Shown here piece by piece: positions 57,709-64,000 of a stretch of DNA of 64,000 nucleotides; within the stretch, counting starts at the first letter, position 1, and every line of letters starts with the position of its first letter. The notes beneath the pieces were generated by a model. It was not told the origin of the DNA. It saw only the letters and a program-made list of their open reading frames with translations, and ran no database searches. Source of the DNA: JACDAL01 sp963849115 (lineage in GTDB: Bacteria > Actinomycetota > CADDZG01 > WHSQ01). A program made the translations under genes and the position numbers. The DNA is taken from contig CAWKGK010000007.1 in NCBI GenBank assembly GCA_963849115.1, positions 113,282-177,281 of the forward strand. The letters are read 5' to 3'.

Positions 57709-59256
57709 ATGGACCCCGAAGAGATCGACGCGCTTCGCAAGAAGAAGGAGGAGGCCCTCGGCTCCGGCGGCGAGCGCGCGATTGCGCGCCAGCACGAGCA
57801 GGGAAAGCTCACCGCACGCGAGCGCATCGCCGCCCTGTTGGATGAAGACAGTTTCGTCGAAACCGACATGCTGGTGCGCCACCGCTCCCACGGCTTCGGC
57901 ATCGAGGACCGGCGCCCCTACTCGGACGCGGTGGTCACGGGCTGGGGCACGATCGATTCCCGCAAAGTGTTCGTGTTCGCCCAGGACTTCACAGTTTTCG
58001 GTGGCTCCCTGGGCGAGGTCGTAGCCGAGAAGATCTGCAAGGTCATGGACCTGGCCCTCGAGACCGGAGCGCCGCTGATCGGGCTTAACGAGTCCGGCGG
58101 CGCCCGGATCCAAGAGGGCCCGGTGTCGCTGGCTGGATACGGTTACATCTTCGAGAGAAACGTGCGCTCCTCGGGCGTCGTCCCACAGATCTCGGCGATC
58201 ATGGGACCCTCGGCCGGAGGCGTCGTCTACTCGCCTGCCCTCACCGACTTCACGTTCATGGTCGCCGAGACCTCCTACATGTTCATCACCGGGCCCGACG
58301 TCATCAAGGCGGTGACCGGCGAGGAGGTCACTCACGAGGAGCTCGGCGGCGCCATGACGCATGCTTCCCGTTCGGGGGTCGCACACGTCGTCGCCTCGGA
58401 CGACCGGGACTGCCTCGCCCGCATTCGCTACCTGATGTCGTTTCTGCCCTCGAACAACTACGAATCGCCTCCCTTCTATGAACCGACCGACGACCCCCTG
58501 CGTTCGTGCGACGAGCTGATGGAGCTGGTCCCCGATTCCCCCAACAAGCCCTACGACATGCACCAGGTCATCGGCTGCGTGTTCGACGATTCGGAGTTCT
58601 TCGAAGTGCATCAGCACTGGGCGCAGAACATCCTCTGCGGATTCTCACGTCTCGCAGGACACACCGTGGGAGTGGTGGCCAATCAGCCCGAGGTGCTCGC
58701 CGGTACGCTCGACATCGCGTCGTCGACCAAGGCGGCCCGCTTCGTTCGCTTCTGCGACGCGTTCAACATCCCGCTGGTGTGTTTCTGTGACGTGCCCGGC
58801 TTTCTTCCCGGCACCGAGCAGGAGTTCTCGGGCATCATCCGCCACGGAGCCAAGCTGCTCTATGCGTTCTCCGAAGCGACCGTGCCGCGGTTGACGGTGA
58901 TCACGCGCAAGGCATACGGGGGTGCCTATCTGGTCATGAACTCGAAGCACATCAGGGCCGATGTCTCGTTTGCATGGCCGACCGCGGAGATCGCGGTCAT
59001 GGGGGCCGAAGGCGCGGTCAATGTCATCCACCGACGGGAAATCAGCGAGTCGGACGACCCCGACGCCACCCGTGCAGAACTCATTGCGGATTACCGGCAG
59101 AGGTTCTCGAACCCCTATGTCGCGGCCGAACGCGGCTTTGTCGACGACGTCATAGAGCCTCAGGACACGCGCCGCAAGCTGGTGCAGGCGCTCGAGATGC
59201 TGCGCTCGAAGCGTGAGGCTACTCCGCCGCGAAAGCACGGGAACATCCCGCTGTGA
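57709..59256 (+). CDS. Acyl-CoA carboxylase, carboxyltransferase (beta) subunit
   Basis: A 515-residue crotonase-fold subunit that moves CO2 from carboxybiotin to acetyl- or propionyl-CoA. Recognisable parts: GKLTARERIAALLDEDSFVETD, GEVVAEKICKVMDLALETGAPLIGLNESGGARIQEG, GPSAGGVVYSPALTDF, GPDVIKAVTGEEVTHEELGGA, NQPEVLAGTLDIASSTKAARFVRFCDAF and RKAYGGAYLVMNSKHI. Propionyl-CoA specificity is likely given the methylmalonyl-CoA epimerase nearby. The biotin-carboxylase alpha chain is not in the window. It overlaps the small downstream gene by four bases (GTGA). Confidence 0.94.
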   Translation: MDPEEIDALRKKKEEALGSGGERAIARQHEQGKLTARERIAALLDEDSFVETDMLVRHRSHGFGIEDRRPYSDAVVTGWGTIDSRKVFVFAQDFTVFGGSLGEVVAEKICKVMDLALETGAPLIGLNESGGARIQEGPVSLAGYGYIFERNVRSSGVVPQISAIMGPSAGGVVYSPALTDFTFMVAETSYMFITGPDVIKAVTGEEVTHEELGGAMTHASRSGVAHVVASDDRDCLARIRYLMSFLPSNNYESPPFYEPTDDPLRSCDELMELVPDSPNKPYDMHQVIGCVFDDSEFFEVHQHWAQNILCGFSRLAGHTVGVVANQPEVLAGTLDIASSTKAARFVRFCDAFNIPLVCFCDVPGFLPGTEQEFSGIIRHGAKLLYAFSEATVPRLTVITRKAYGGAYLVMNSKHIRADVSFAWPTAEIAVMGAEGAVNVIHRREISESDDPDATRAELIADYRQRFSNPYVAAERGFVDDVIEPQDTRRKLVQALEMLRSKREATPPRKHGNIPL

Positions 59257-59534
59257 CGGAGCGCGCCGCGCTGGAGATCATCTCGGTCACACCGAAACCG
59301 AACGCGCAGGAACGCGCCGCTCTGCAGGGTGCCCTAGAGCAGATTGCGGCGTCCGAGAAGCGCGCCCGGGCGGCGTCTGTGTGGCTGCGCGCGGGCCGGG
59401 CGCGCGGACGCAGGCTGGGGATGTACGACTATCGCGACCGCTTCGACGCGGCCGAGGCGTGGAGATTGTCGCTGCGCTTCCCCACCGGGGGCCGGGAGTA
59501 TCAGGGGAAACCGGGCCGGGCCGACGCCCGTTGA
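59253..59534 (+). CDS. Small protein, possible carboxylase epsilon-like subunit
   Basis: A 93-residue protein whose GTG overlaps the carboxyltransferase stop. Its N-terminus ALEIISVTPKPNAQERAALQGALEQI follows the pattern of actinobacterial acyl-CoA carboxylase epsilon chains, a strand with 'xPxxEExAAlxAal'. The middle SVWLRAGRARGRRLGMYDYRDRF is basic. Coupling with the beta subunit supports a partner role. The sequence is short and the match is by pattern only. Its 3' end overlaps the converging NAGPA-domain gene by 34 bp. Confidence 0.6.
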   Translation: MTERAALEIISVTPKPNAQERAALQGALEQIAASEKRARAASVWLRAGRARGRRLGMYDYRDRFDAAEAWRLSLRFPTGGREYQGKPGRADAR

Positions 59535-60751
59535 GGCGGCTCGGGTGGGGCCGACGCCGGGTCGGCCGCAATCGAGCGCAGAGCTCGCTCCTGGTGGGTA
59601 GCGAGCTCGGGTGCCTTTGCCGGGGTGGTGCCGCCTCCGCCCGGCAAGACCACCAGCGCCGAGGAGACAGGGCGCTCGTAGCCATCTGAGGGGCGGTTGA
59701 CGATCTCGCCCTTGACGAACATCGTGGTGGAGCCCCCGCCGTCGAGATTGAACGCCCAACGCGCGCCGAGCCTCTTGAAGAGCCGGGCGAAACCGAGAGG
59801 CGTCATGCCCACGCTGCGGCCCGGGCGGCGGCCGTCGACCGTGACCAGCAGCAGACGGCCGTCCGCGGTAGCGCCCACACCCGTCCGGGGGTGGCGGTAG
59901 AAGAACGAGCCTGTTCCCCGACCGATGAAGATGGCGCCGTCGCGAACCAACACGGGATTGCCGCCGATGGCATCACGGATCCCGGGCCAGTCCCGGAACG
60001 ACCACCTGAAGGTCACCTCGTCCGCCACCTCCAGGCTCATCAACTCGGGCGCACGCGACCCCCACAGGGGAGTCGCGAGGACGATCCCGCCACGCCGCTG
60101 CATGCGCCCTGCCGAGCAGCGCTGCGCGGTGACGACGGTCGGGACTGCGTGGTCGCTGCCGGCGCCGCGCGCCGGCGGGCCGAGGGGGCTGAGCCTTACC
60201 GCGCATGAAAAACGCGGGGGTCTGGCGACGTCGCCTCCCACGGCCGAGTAGGCGGCGATCTCCTGCATCGACGGAATGCCCCGATTGAAGCGAGAAATAG
60301 CCAACTCCTGTCTCGTCGACGGCACCCTCACCGAGCTCGTCAGCGGGCGGCGCCCGAAGTGGGTGGTGGGCTCATCGAAAGCGAAGTTGCCGCCGAATTG
60401 CGGCGGCGGAGACTGCATCAGGCGCCCGTCATCGGCGAACGCGTAGACGGGGCGGCCGTCGGGCCGGGCGTAATCACCGTTGATCGCCGCCAGCGCTCCG
60501 GTGCGCCGCGCCATCGAGGAGGTTCGTTCCAGCCCGGGGAGCCGGTCGTTCGAGAGCACGACGTCGAGCCTCGACTCCCGGTCGAGGTCGACTGTCAGCA
60601 CCTTGATCCGCCAAGGGCCTTTGGGAGCGGCGATCGAGGTGAGGCTCACACCCTGTCCGAGCCGCCGGGTGACTTTTCGGTAGCGCTCGGCCAAGGCGGA
60701 TGAGGGGCTCAGCAGCAGCACGAGCATTACCCCCACCACAAAGCGTCTCAT
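59501..60751 (-). CDS. Secreted phosphodiester glycosidase (NAGPA) domain protein
   Basis: A 416-residue exported protein (signal MRRFVVGVMLVLLLSPSSALA). The NAGPA domain is present: KVLTVDLDRESRLDVVLSNDRLPGLERTSSMARRTGALAAINGDYA at the N-terminal side, then GGNPVLVRDGAI, PRTGVGATADGRLLLVTVDGRR and ALNLDGGGSTTMFV-type FNLDGGGSTTMFVKGEIVNRPSDGYERPVSSALVVL at the C-terminal side. It hydrolyses sugar-phosphate diesters such as GlcNAc-1-phosphodiesters, so polymer or wall-teichoic-like linkages are possible targets. It ends in a Pro/Ala-rich tail overlapping the epsilon-like gene on the other strand. Confidence 0.9.
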   Translation of the reverse strand: MRRFVVGVMLVLLLSPSSALAERYRKVTRRLGQGVSLTSIAAPKGPWRIKVLTVDLDRESRLDVVLSNDRLPGLERTSSMARRTGALAAINGDYARPDGRPVYAFADDGRLMQSPPPQFGGNFAFDEPTTHFGRRPLTSSVRVPSTRQELAISRFNRGIPSMQEIAAYSAVGGDVARPPRFSCAVRLSPLGPPARGAGSDHAVPTVVTAQRCSAGRMQRRGGIVLATPLWGSRAPELMSLEVADEVTFRWSFRDWPGIRDAIGGNPVLVRDGAIFIGRGTGSFFYRHPRTGVGATADGRLLLVTVDGRRPGRSVGMTPLGFARLFKRLGARWAFNLDGGGSTTMFVKGEIVNRPSDGYERPVSSALVVLPGGGGTTPAKAPELATHQERALRSIAADPASAPPEPPQRASARPGFP

Positions 60752-60829
60752 CGTGAACGTTATCGGCAGGTGTTCAGGTGAACTTTTCCACACCAGCCCC
60801 GCCCAGCGAGGCTCACGTAGAAAAGATCG

Positions 60830-61405
60830 TCAGGTGAGCTTGCGGCGGCGGCGGTCGAGAGCAACGGCTGCTCCCCCGGCCGCCAACACGATCGGCGCCG
60901 CCCACAGCCACGGGGCCGCGCCCGACTCAGAGGAAGAGCGGGGCTTGCTCGCGGCGACGTCATCGATGGCGGTGCCCCCTGTCGCGCGGGAAACGGCACT
61001 GGAGTTGACTTCGCCCACTCCCCCGGGTGACACGCCGTCGCCGACCACCACGGCCCCCACCATGCCCGGGTGAAGCGCGCAGAAGTAGGGGTAGACGCCC
61101 GACGCCGCGAAGGAACTCGTGACCCGTCCGCCGCGGCCCAGCTCGTCGTAGCTTCCCCACGTTCCGCCGATCCCGGTGACGGTGTGTGCGTCCACGTCGC
61201 GGTTGACCCAGGTGATGCTCTGCTTAGGCTCTATACGCACCACTGCGGGTGAGAAGCAATAGTCCTTCATTGCAACCACTTGTGTGCGGGCGTCGAAGGG
61301 CCGCGGTGCCTCGTGGCAGCCTGCTCCGCCCGACGCAGCCGGAACCAATAGGGCGCCCCAACAGCACGCGACCGACAGCGACAGAATCACGACACGACGG
61401 GTCAC
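60830..61405 (-). CDS. Secreted cupredoxin-like protein with C-terminal anchor
   Basis: A 191-residue protein from a GTG preceded by GGGAGG. It has a signal peptide, then a plastocyanin-like domain: VVAMKDYCFSPAVVRIEPKQSITWVNRDVDAHTVTG provides the first His ligand and FCALHPGM provides Cys, His and Met, a complete type-1 copper site. A low-complexity linker, a membrane helix (PWLWAAPIVLAAGGAAVAL) and a DRRRRK tail follow, so it is held at the outer face of the membrane. It may shuttle electrons or bind copper. It lies downstream of the sigma/anti-sigma pair with a 66-bp gap. Confidence 0.87.
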   Translation of the reverse strand: MTRRVVILSLSVACCWGALLVPAASGGAGCHEAPRPFDARTQVVAMKDYCFSPAVVRIEPKQSITWVNRDVDAHTVTGIGGTWGSYDELGRGGRVTSSFAASGVYPYFCALHPGMVGAVVVGDGVSPGGVGEVNSSAVSRATGGTAIDDVAASKPRSSSESGAAPWLWAAPIVLAAGGAAVALDRRRRKLT

Positions 61406-61471
61406 AGCTCTACCTCCCGGTAGTGGGAACGGACTGTGACCTCTACACCTGCGAAGCAACTTCGGTTCCAC

Positions 61472-62203
61472 TCACTTCAGCGATCGAGCGATGAGGAGCG
61501 CTCGGCGAAGGTCTGCGGCCCCCTCGAGGCGCAGCGTGAGCCGGTCTCGCTGCCACAGCAAAGTGTTCCCGGCGAGGCGAACGGTGTTTTCTCGGATCTC
61601 CCCGAAGGGGTCGACGTAGAGGACGGTGTGGGGGTCACCGGCGATCCAGTAGCCCTGTCTGCCCCCAATCACCACGCCCCGCAACCGGGAGCCGCGCGTC
61701 AGCACTTTCTCGACAAGCTCCCTGTCGAGCGTCCCCTCGAACTGGGTGATGAGAAGCTCGATGTCCCCACTCGGCGCCCGGCGCACGAAAGTGACCGCGT
61801 CTCCATCGAGGTAGATCTCGAGGCCTCGGATCGGCCGCGGCTCAACCAGGTCGAAGGGGACCGCGGCAGCTGCTTCCGCCACACTCACACGTGATCCCAA
61901 CTCGGGCGTCACGGCCGGGGAGGGGAGGTCGCGCCCGCTGTCGACCCTCTCGATGCGCACGCCGGGAAGACCCAACCAGTCGGCGACCGCCCTGCGCACA
62001 TTCGGGAGCGCGCTCAGACTCCCAGCCGCCAGCAGAAGCACAAGGGCGGCCGCGACGAGCGTCCATTTCCCTGAGCTCCACCCTCGGCGCCCGGCACGCA
62101 GGCGCTGGGACACTTCGGGTGCGACATCCTTAGGTTCAGGCCAGCTCAACACAGGCCCCAGATCCCTGAGCTCGGCCTCGAGACGCTGGTCGGACACGCT
62201 CAC
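61472..62203 (-). CDS. Membrane anti-sigma-like protein
   Basis: A 243-residue protein whose GTG overlaps the sigma-factor stop by four bases. A cytoplasmic N-terminal stretch (SVSDQRLEAELRDLGPVLSWP...) comes first. One transmembrane helix (WTLVAAALVLLLAAGSLSAL, about 58-77) leads into an extracytoplasmic beta-rich domain (LPNVRRAVADWLGLPGVRIERV ... GYWIAGDPHTVLYVDPFGEIRENTVRLAGNTLLWQRDRLTLRLEG). That arrangement and the coupling suggest an anti-sigma factor or sigma-linked sensor. No zinc HxxxCxxC motif is seen, so it is not a ZAS-type. Confidence 0.75.
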   Translation of the reverse strand: MSVSDQRLEAELRDLGPVLSWPEPKDVAPEVSQRLRAGRRGWSSGKWTLVAAALVLLLAAGSLSALPNVRRAVADWLGLPGVRIERVDSGRDLPSPAVTPELGSRVSVAEAAAAVPFDLVEPRPIRGLEIYLDGDAVTFVRRAPSGDIELLITQFEGTLDRELVEKVLTRGSRLRGVVIGGRQGYWIAGDPHTVLYVDPFGEIRENTVRLAGNTLLWQRDRLTLRLEGAADLRRALLIARSLK

Positions 62204-62766
62204 GGAGTCACCGCCTCGTCCTCCGGCAACGAGCTTTTCAGTTTGGAAAGAGCCCTCGACAGGCGCGACTTGACGGTGCCCGGAGGGCAATCCAGCGCCA
62301 CCGCCATCTCCTTCTCAGATAGGTCCTCGAAGTAGCGCAGCGCGATCACGACCCGGTCTCGGGGTGCCAGCGACCCGAGCGCGGCCCCCAGGGCCGCGCT
62401 CCGCTCGGCGGCAAGAACCGCCGCCTCTGGAGACGGGGCCGCGGCCCCAGAGGAGCGGTCATCTGCGACGCGCGTGATCAGGGTCGTGCGGCGGGAGGCG
62501 CTGCGAGCACGGTTCAGAGCCTCGTGGCGAACTATGGCCATGAGCCAGGCCCGAAAGCTCGCCCCGGCCCGAAAGCTGCCCAGGGCGTAGTAGGCCTTCA
62601 CGAACGCCTCCTGGGTTGCATCTTGAGCCTCGGCCTCCGATCCCAACACCACGTAGGCGACCCGTTGCGCGAGCGTCTGATGGAGCCGAACAAGCTCCTC
62701 GTAGGCATCTATATCGCCCTTTCTGGCGCGTTCTGCGAGCTGGTCCTCCAGTGGTCGGCCCTCCAC
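62200..62766 (-). CDS. ECF-type sigma-70 factor
   Basis: A 188-residue protein with region 2 (AYEELVRLHQTLAQRVAYVVLGSEAEAQDATQEAFVKAYYALGSFRAGASFRAWLMAIVRHEALNRAR) and region 4 (LGSLAPRDRVVIALRYFEDLSEKEMAVALDCPPGTVKSRLSRALSKLK), the two-domain layout of extracytoplasmic-function sigma factors. Region 3 is absent. A GGGAACCT-like -35 element read on the minus strand lies just upstream (about 62806-62813), which would fit autoregulation. The GTG start has no strong ribosome site. It is coupled to the anti-sigma-like gene. Confidence 0.93.
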   Translation of the reverse strand: MEGRPLEDQLAERARKGDIDAYEELVRLHQTLAQRVAYVVLGSEAEAQDATQEAFVKAYYALGSFRAGASFRAWLMAIVRHEALNRARSASRRTTLITRVADDRSSGAAAPSPEAAVLAAERSAALGAALGSLAPRDRVVIALRYFEDLSEKEMAVALDCPPGTVKSRLSRALSKLKSSLPEDEAVTP

Positions 62767-62815
62767 TGAGTCATGTTCGCGGCTATTACACCGCGGGGGC
62801 CGGGGAGGTTCCCGT

Positions 62816-62864
62816 GCCGAGTGGTGGCCCGATGCTCTATATGGTCATCTCACCACCACTCGGC
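62816..62864. repeat. Inverted-repeat element, copy 2
   Basis: GCCGAGTGGTGG (62816-62827) and CCACCACTCGGC (62853-62864) are perfect 12-bp arms around 25 bases that include CTCTATATGGTCAT. The inner 47 bases match the element at 45619-45665 at 38 positions. It sits between the divergent sigma-factor and LLM genes, 20 bp before the latter's start. Confidence 0.75.
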
Positions 62865-62884
62865 GTCCCCAAAAGGAGATGGAA

Positions 62885-63925
62885 ATGGCCCTAAAGCTCG
62901 GCGTCGGTCTCTTCACCGGACAGATCCCCGCCTCCAGCGGCCGCACCTACCACCAGGAGTACGCAGACATCCTCGAGCTCACCACGCTGACCGAGACCGT
63001 CGGCCTCGACGCGGCGTGGGTCTCCGAGCACCATTTTGCAGAGGACGGCTATCTGCCCTCGCTGGTCGTGATGATGGCGGCCATGGCCGCCAGGACGGAG
63101 CGGATCGAGCTCGGCACCGGCGTCATCCTGGCGCCCTTCCACGACCCCATCCGGCTCGCCGAAGACTTTGCGGTGTGCGACCAGATCTCGGGAGGGAGAA
63201 CGATCTGCGGGCTCGGTGTGGGATGGCGAGAGGAGGAGTTCCGGGAGTTCGGCATCAAGGTCTCTTCGCGCGCTAGCAGGCTCACCGAGATCGTCGAGGT
63301 CCTGCGTCTGGCCTGGGGCGAGGAGCGCTTCTCATACTCCGGCCGCCACTACGCCTACGACCGAGTCTCGGTCACCCCTAAGCCGCAGCGGACGCCCCCC
63401 ATTCTGCTGGGAGGGTTCGTCGACAAAGCCGTTAAGCGGGCCGGACGCATCGGCGACGGCTATATCTCCTCGCGAGCGCCCCTCGAGCGCGTCGCGGAAT
63501 GTTTTCAGATGGCCGGCGCCGAGAGAGCCGCAGCCGGCCACCCAAGCCCTCCGGTGGTGGGCGTGCTGCAAAACGGCTTCGTCACCGAGGACCCCGAGCG
63601 CGACTGGCCTGTGGTGCGCGCCGGCGCAGGGCACCAGCTCGGCACCTACAGCGGGTGGCGGGAGGGGACCGACGTCCCCGGCACACCTCTCAGCGTGATC
63701 CCGCCGGACGAAGACAGCCTGAGACCGTCGATCGCATATGGGACACCGGACGAGGTCACGGCCTATCTCGAGCCCTTGATCGATGTCCTCAGCGCCTATC
63801 CAGAGTCCCATCTCGTGGTCCGCCACCACTACCCAGGCATGGGCCAGGAGCCGGCGGCAGAATCGATCGCTCTGTTCGCCAAGGAGGTGGCTCCGCGTCT
63901 GAGAGAGCGGGCCGCGCGACGATAG
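62885..63925 (+). CDS. LLM class (luciferase-like, probably F420-dependent) oxidoreductase
   Basis: A 346-residue TIM-barrel protein. Family blocks: LGVGLFTGQIPASS, LDAAWVSEHHFAEDGYLPSLVVMMAAMAART, LGTGVILAPFHDPIRLAEDFAVCDQISGGRTICGLGVGWREEEFREFGI and the conserved VTPKPQRTPPILLGGFVDKAVKRAGRIGDGYI. The bacterial luciferase-like group uses FMN or F420; actinobacterial members mostly use F420. The second ATG is chosen because AAGGAG lies six bases before it; the first ATG directly abuts the ribosome site. Substrate unknown. Confidence 0.92.
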   Translation: MALKLGVGLFTGQIPASSGRTYHQEYADILELTTLTETVGLDAAWVSEHHFAEDGYLPSLVVMMAAMAARTERIELGTGVILAPFHDPIRLAEDFAVCDQISGGRTICGLGVGWREEEFREFGIKVSSRASRLTEIVEVLRLAWGEERFSYSGRHYAYDRVSVTPKPQRTPPILLGGFVDKAVKRAGRIGDGYISSRAPLERVAECFQMAGAERAAAGHPSPPVVGVLQNGFVTEDPERDWPVVRAGAGHQLGTYSGWREGTDVPGTPLSVIPPDEDSLRPSIAYGTPDEVTAYLEPLIDVLSAYPESHLVVRHHYPGMGQEPAAESIALFAKEVAPRLRERAARR

Positions 63926-63930
63926 GGACC

Positions 63931-64000
63931 ATGCGCCAATCTCAAGCCCGGCCGCCCGCAGGCCTGATCGGCCTCGCTGCGCTACTCGCCACCCTGGCGG
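63931..64000 (+). CDS. Start of a secreted or membrane protein (cut by window edge)
   Basis: From ATG 63931, six bases after the LLM stop and with AGGG upstream, the frame reads MRQSQARPPAGLIGLAALLA and continues hydrophobic to the edge. That looks like a signal peptide or first membrane helix. Nothing more can be said. Confidence 0.5.
   Translation, partial: MRQSQARPPAGLIGLAALLATLA

Overview
The window is high-GC DNA with short intergenic gaps, many GTG/TTG starts and ATGA/GTGA stop-start overlaps. It looks like an actinobacterial (Actinomycetota) chromosome, probably from an uncultured lineage. Supporting markers are an LCP (LytR-CpsA-Psr) protein, a sortase/LPFTG pair, an F420-type LLM oxidoreductase, an acyl-CoA carboxylase beta chain with a small epsilon-like partner, and a methylmalonyl-CoA epimerase. 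No rRNA, tRNA, CRISPR array or insertion sequence was recognised. The order within the phylum cannot be fixed from sequence reading alone.

About 1-45.6 kb is one large surface-polysaccharide locus of Wzx/Wzy type. It holds a low-molecular-weight tyrosine phosphatase (3150-3710), a fused Wzz/BY-kinase (6338-7978), a Wzy-like polymerase/ligase (9933-11408), a Wzx-like flippase (11467-13062), a polyprenyl-phosphate sugar-1-phosphate transferase (33403-34959), a WecG/TagA transferase (32597-33406) and five GT4 glycosyltransferases, one of them frameshifted. No outer-membrane Wza gene is seen, as expected of a monoderm. Nucleotide-sugar genes cover UDP-glucose to UDP-glucuronate to UDP-xylose, a GDP-mannose 3,5-epimerase-like enzyme, a GDP-6-deoxymannose-reductase-like enzyme, a sugar nucleotidylyltransferase and two further epimerases. 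Five sulfotransferase-fold proteins of at least four types suggest a sulfated polymer. Secreted accessories include a malectin/proline-repeat/beta-helix protein with a second beta-helix paralogue, a LamG protein, a DUF4012 protein and an LPFTG-anchored small protein. The N-terminal part of a probable sortase runs off the left edge.

The most unusual block is 22.6-28.1 kb on the minus strand. A GT4 gene overlaps a nucleotidyltransferase-like gene, which overlaps a 781-residue protein fusing a second copy of that domain to a P-loop (thymidylate-kinase-like) kinase and an APH-like phosphotransferase. An ATP-grasp gene and two sulfotransferases follow.

About 45.7-64 kb is housekeeping and signalling: an esterase, an LCP ligase, a fumarase/aspartase-family lyase, an acyl-CoA dehydrogenase, a hybrid histidine kinase broken at a G6 run, a membrane GGDEF-EAL protein, methylmalonyl-CoA epimerase, an MFS transporter, PurM, an acyl-CoA carboxylase beta chain, a phosphodiester-glycosidase protein, a cupredoxin, an ECF sigma/anti-sigma pair and an LLM oxidoreductase. 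Several short dispersed repeats lie between genes: a perfect 21-bp pair in the polysaccharide locus, a 47-bp inverted-repeat element, and a 33-bp tandem pair before purM.
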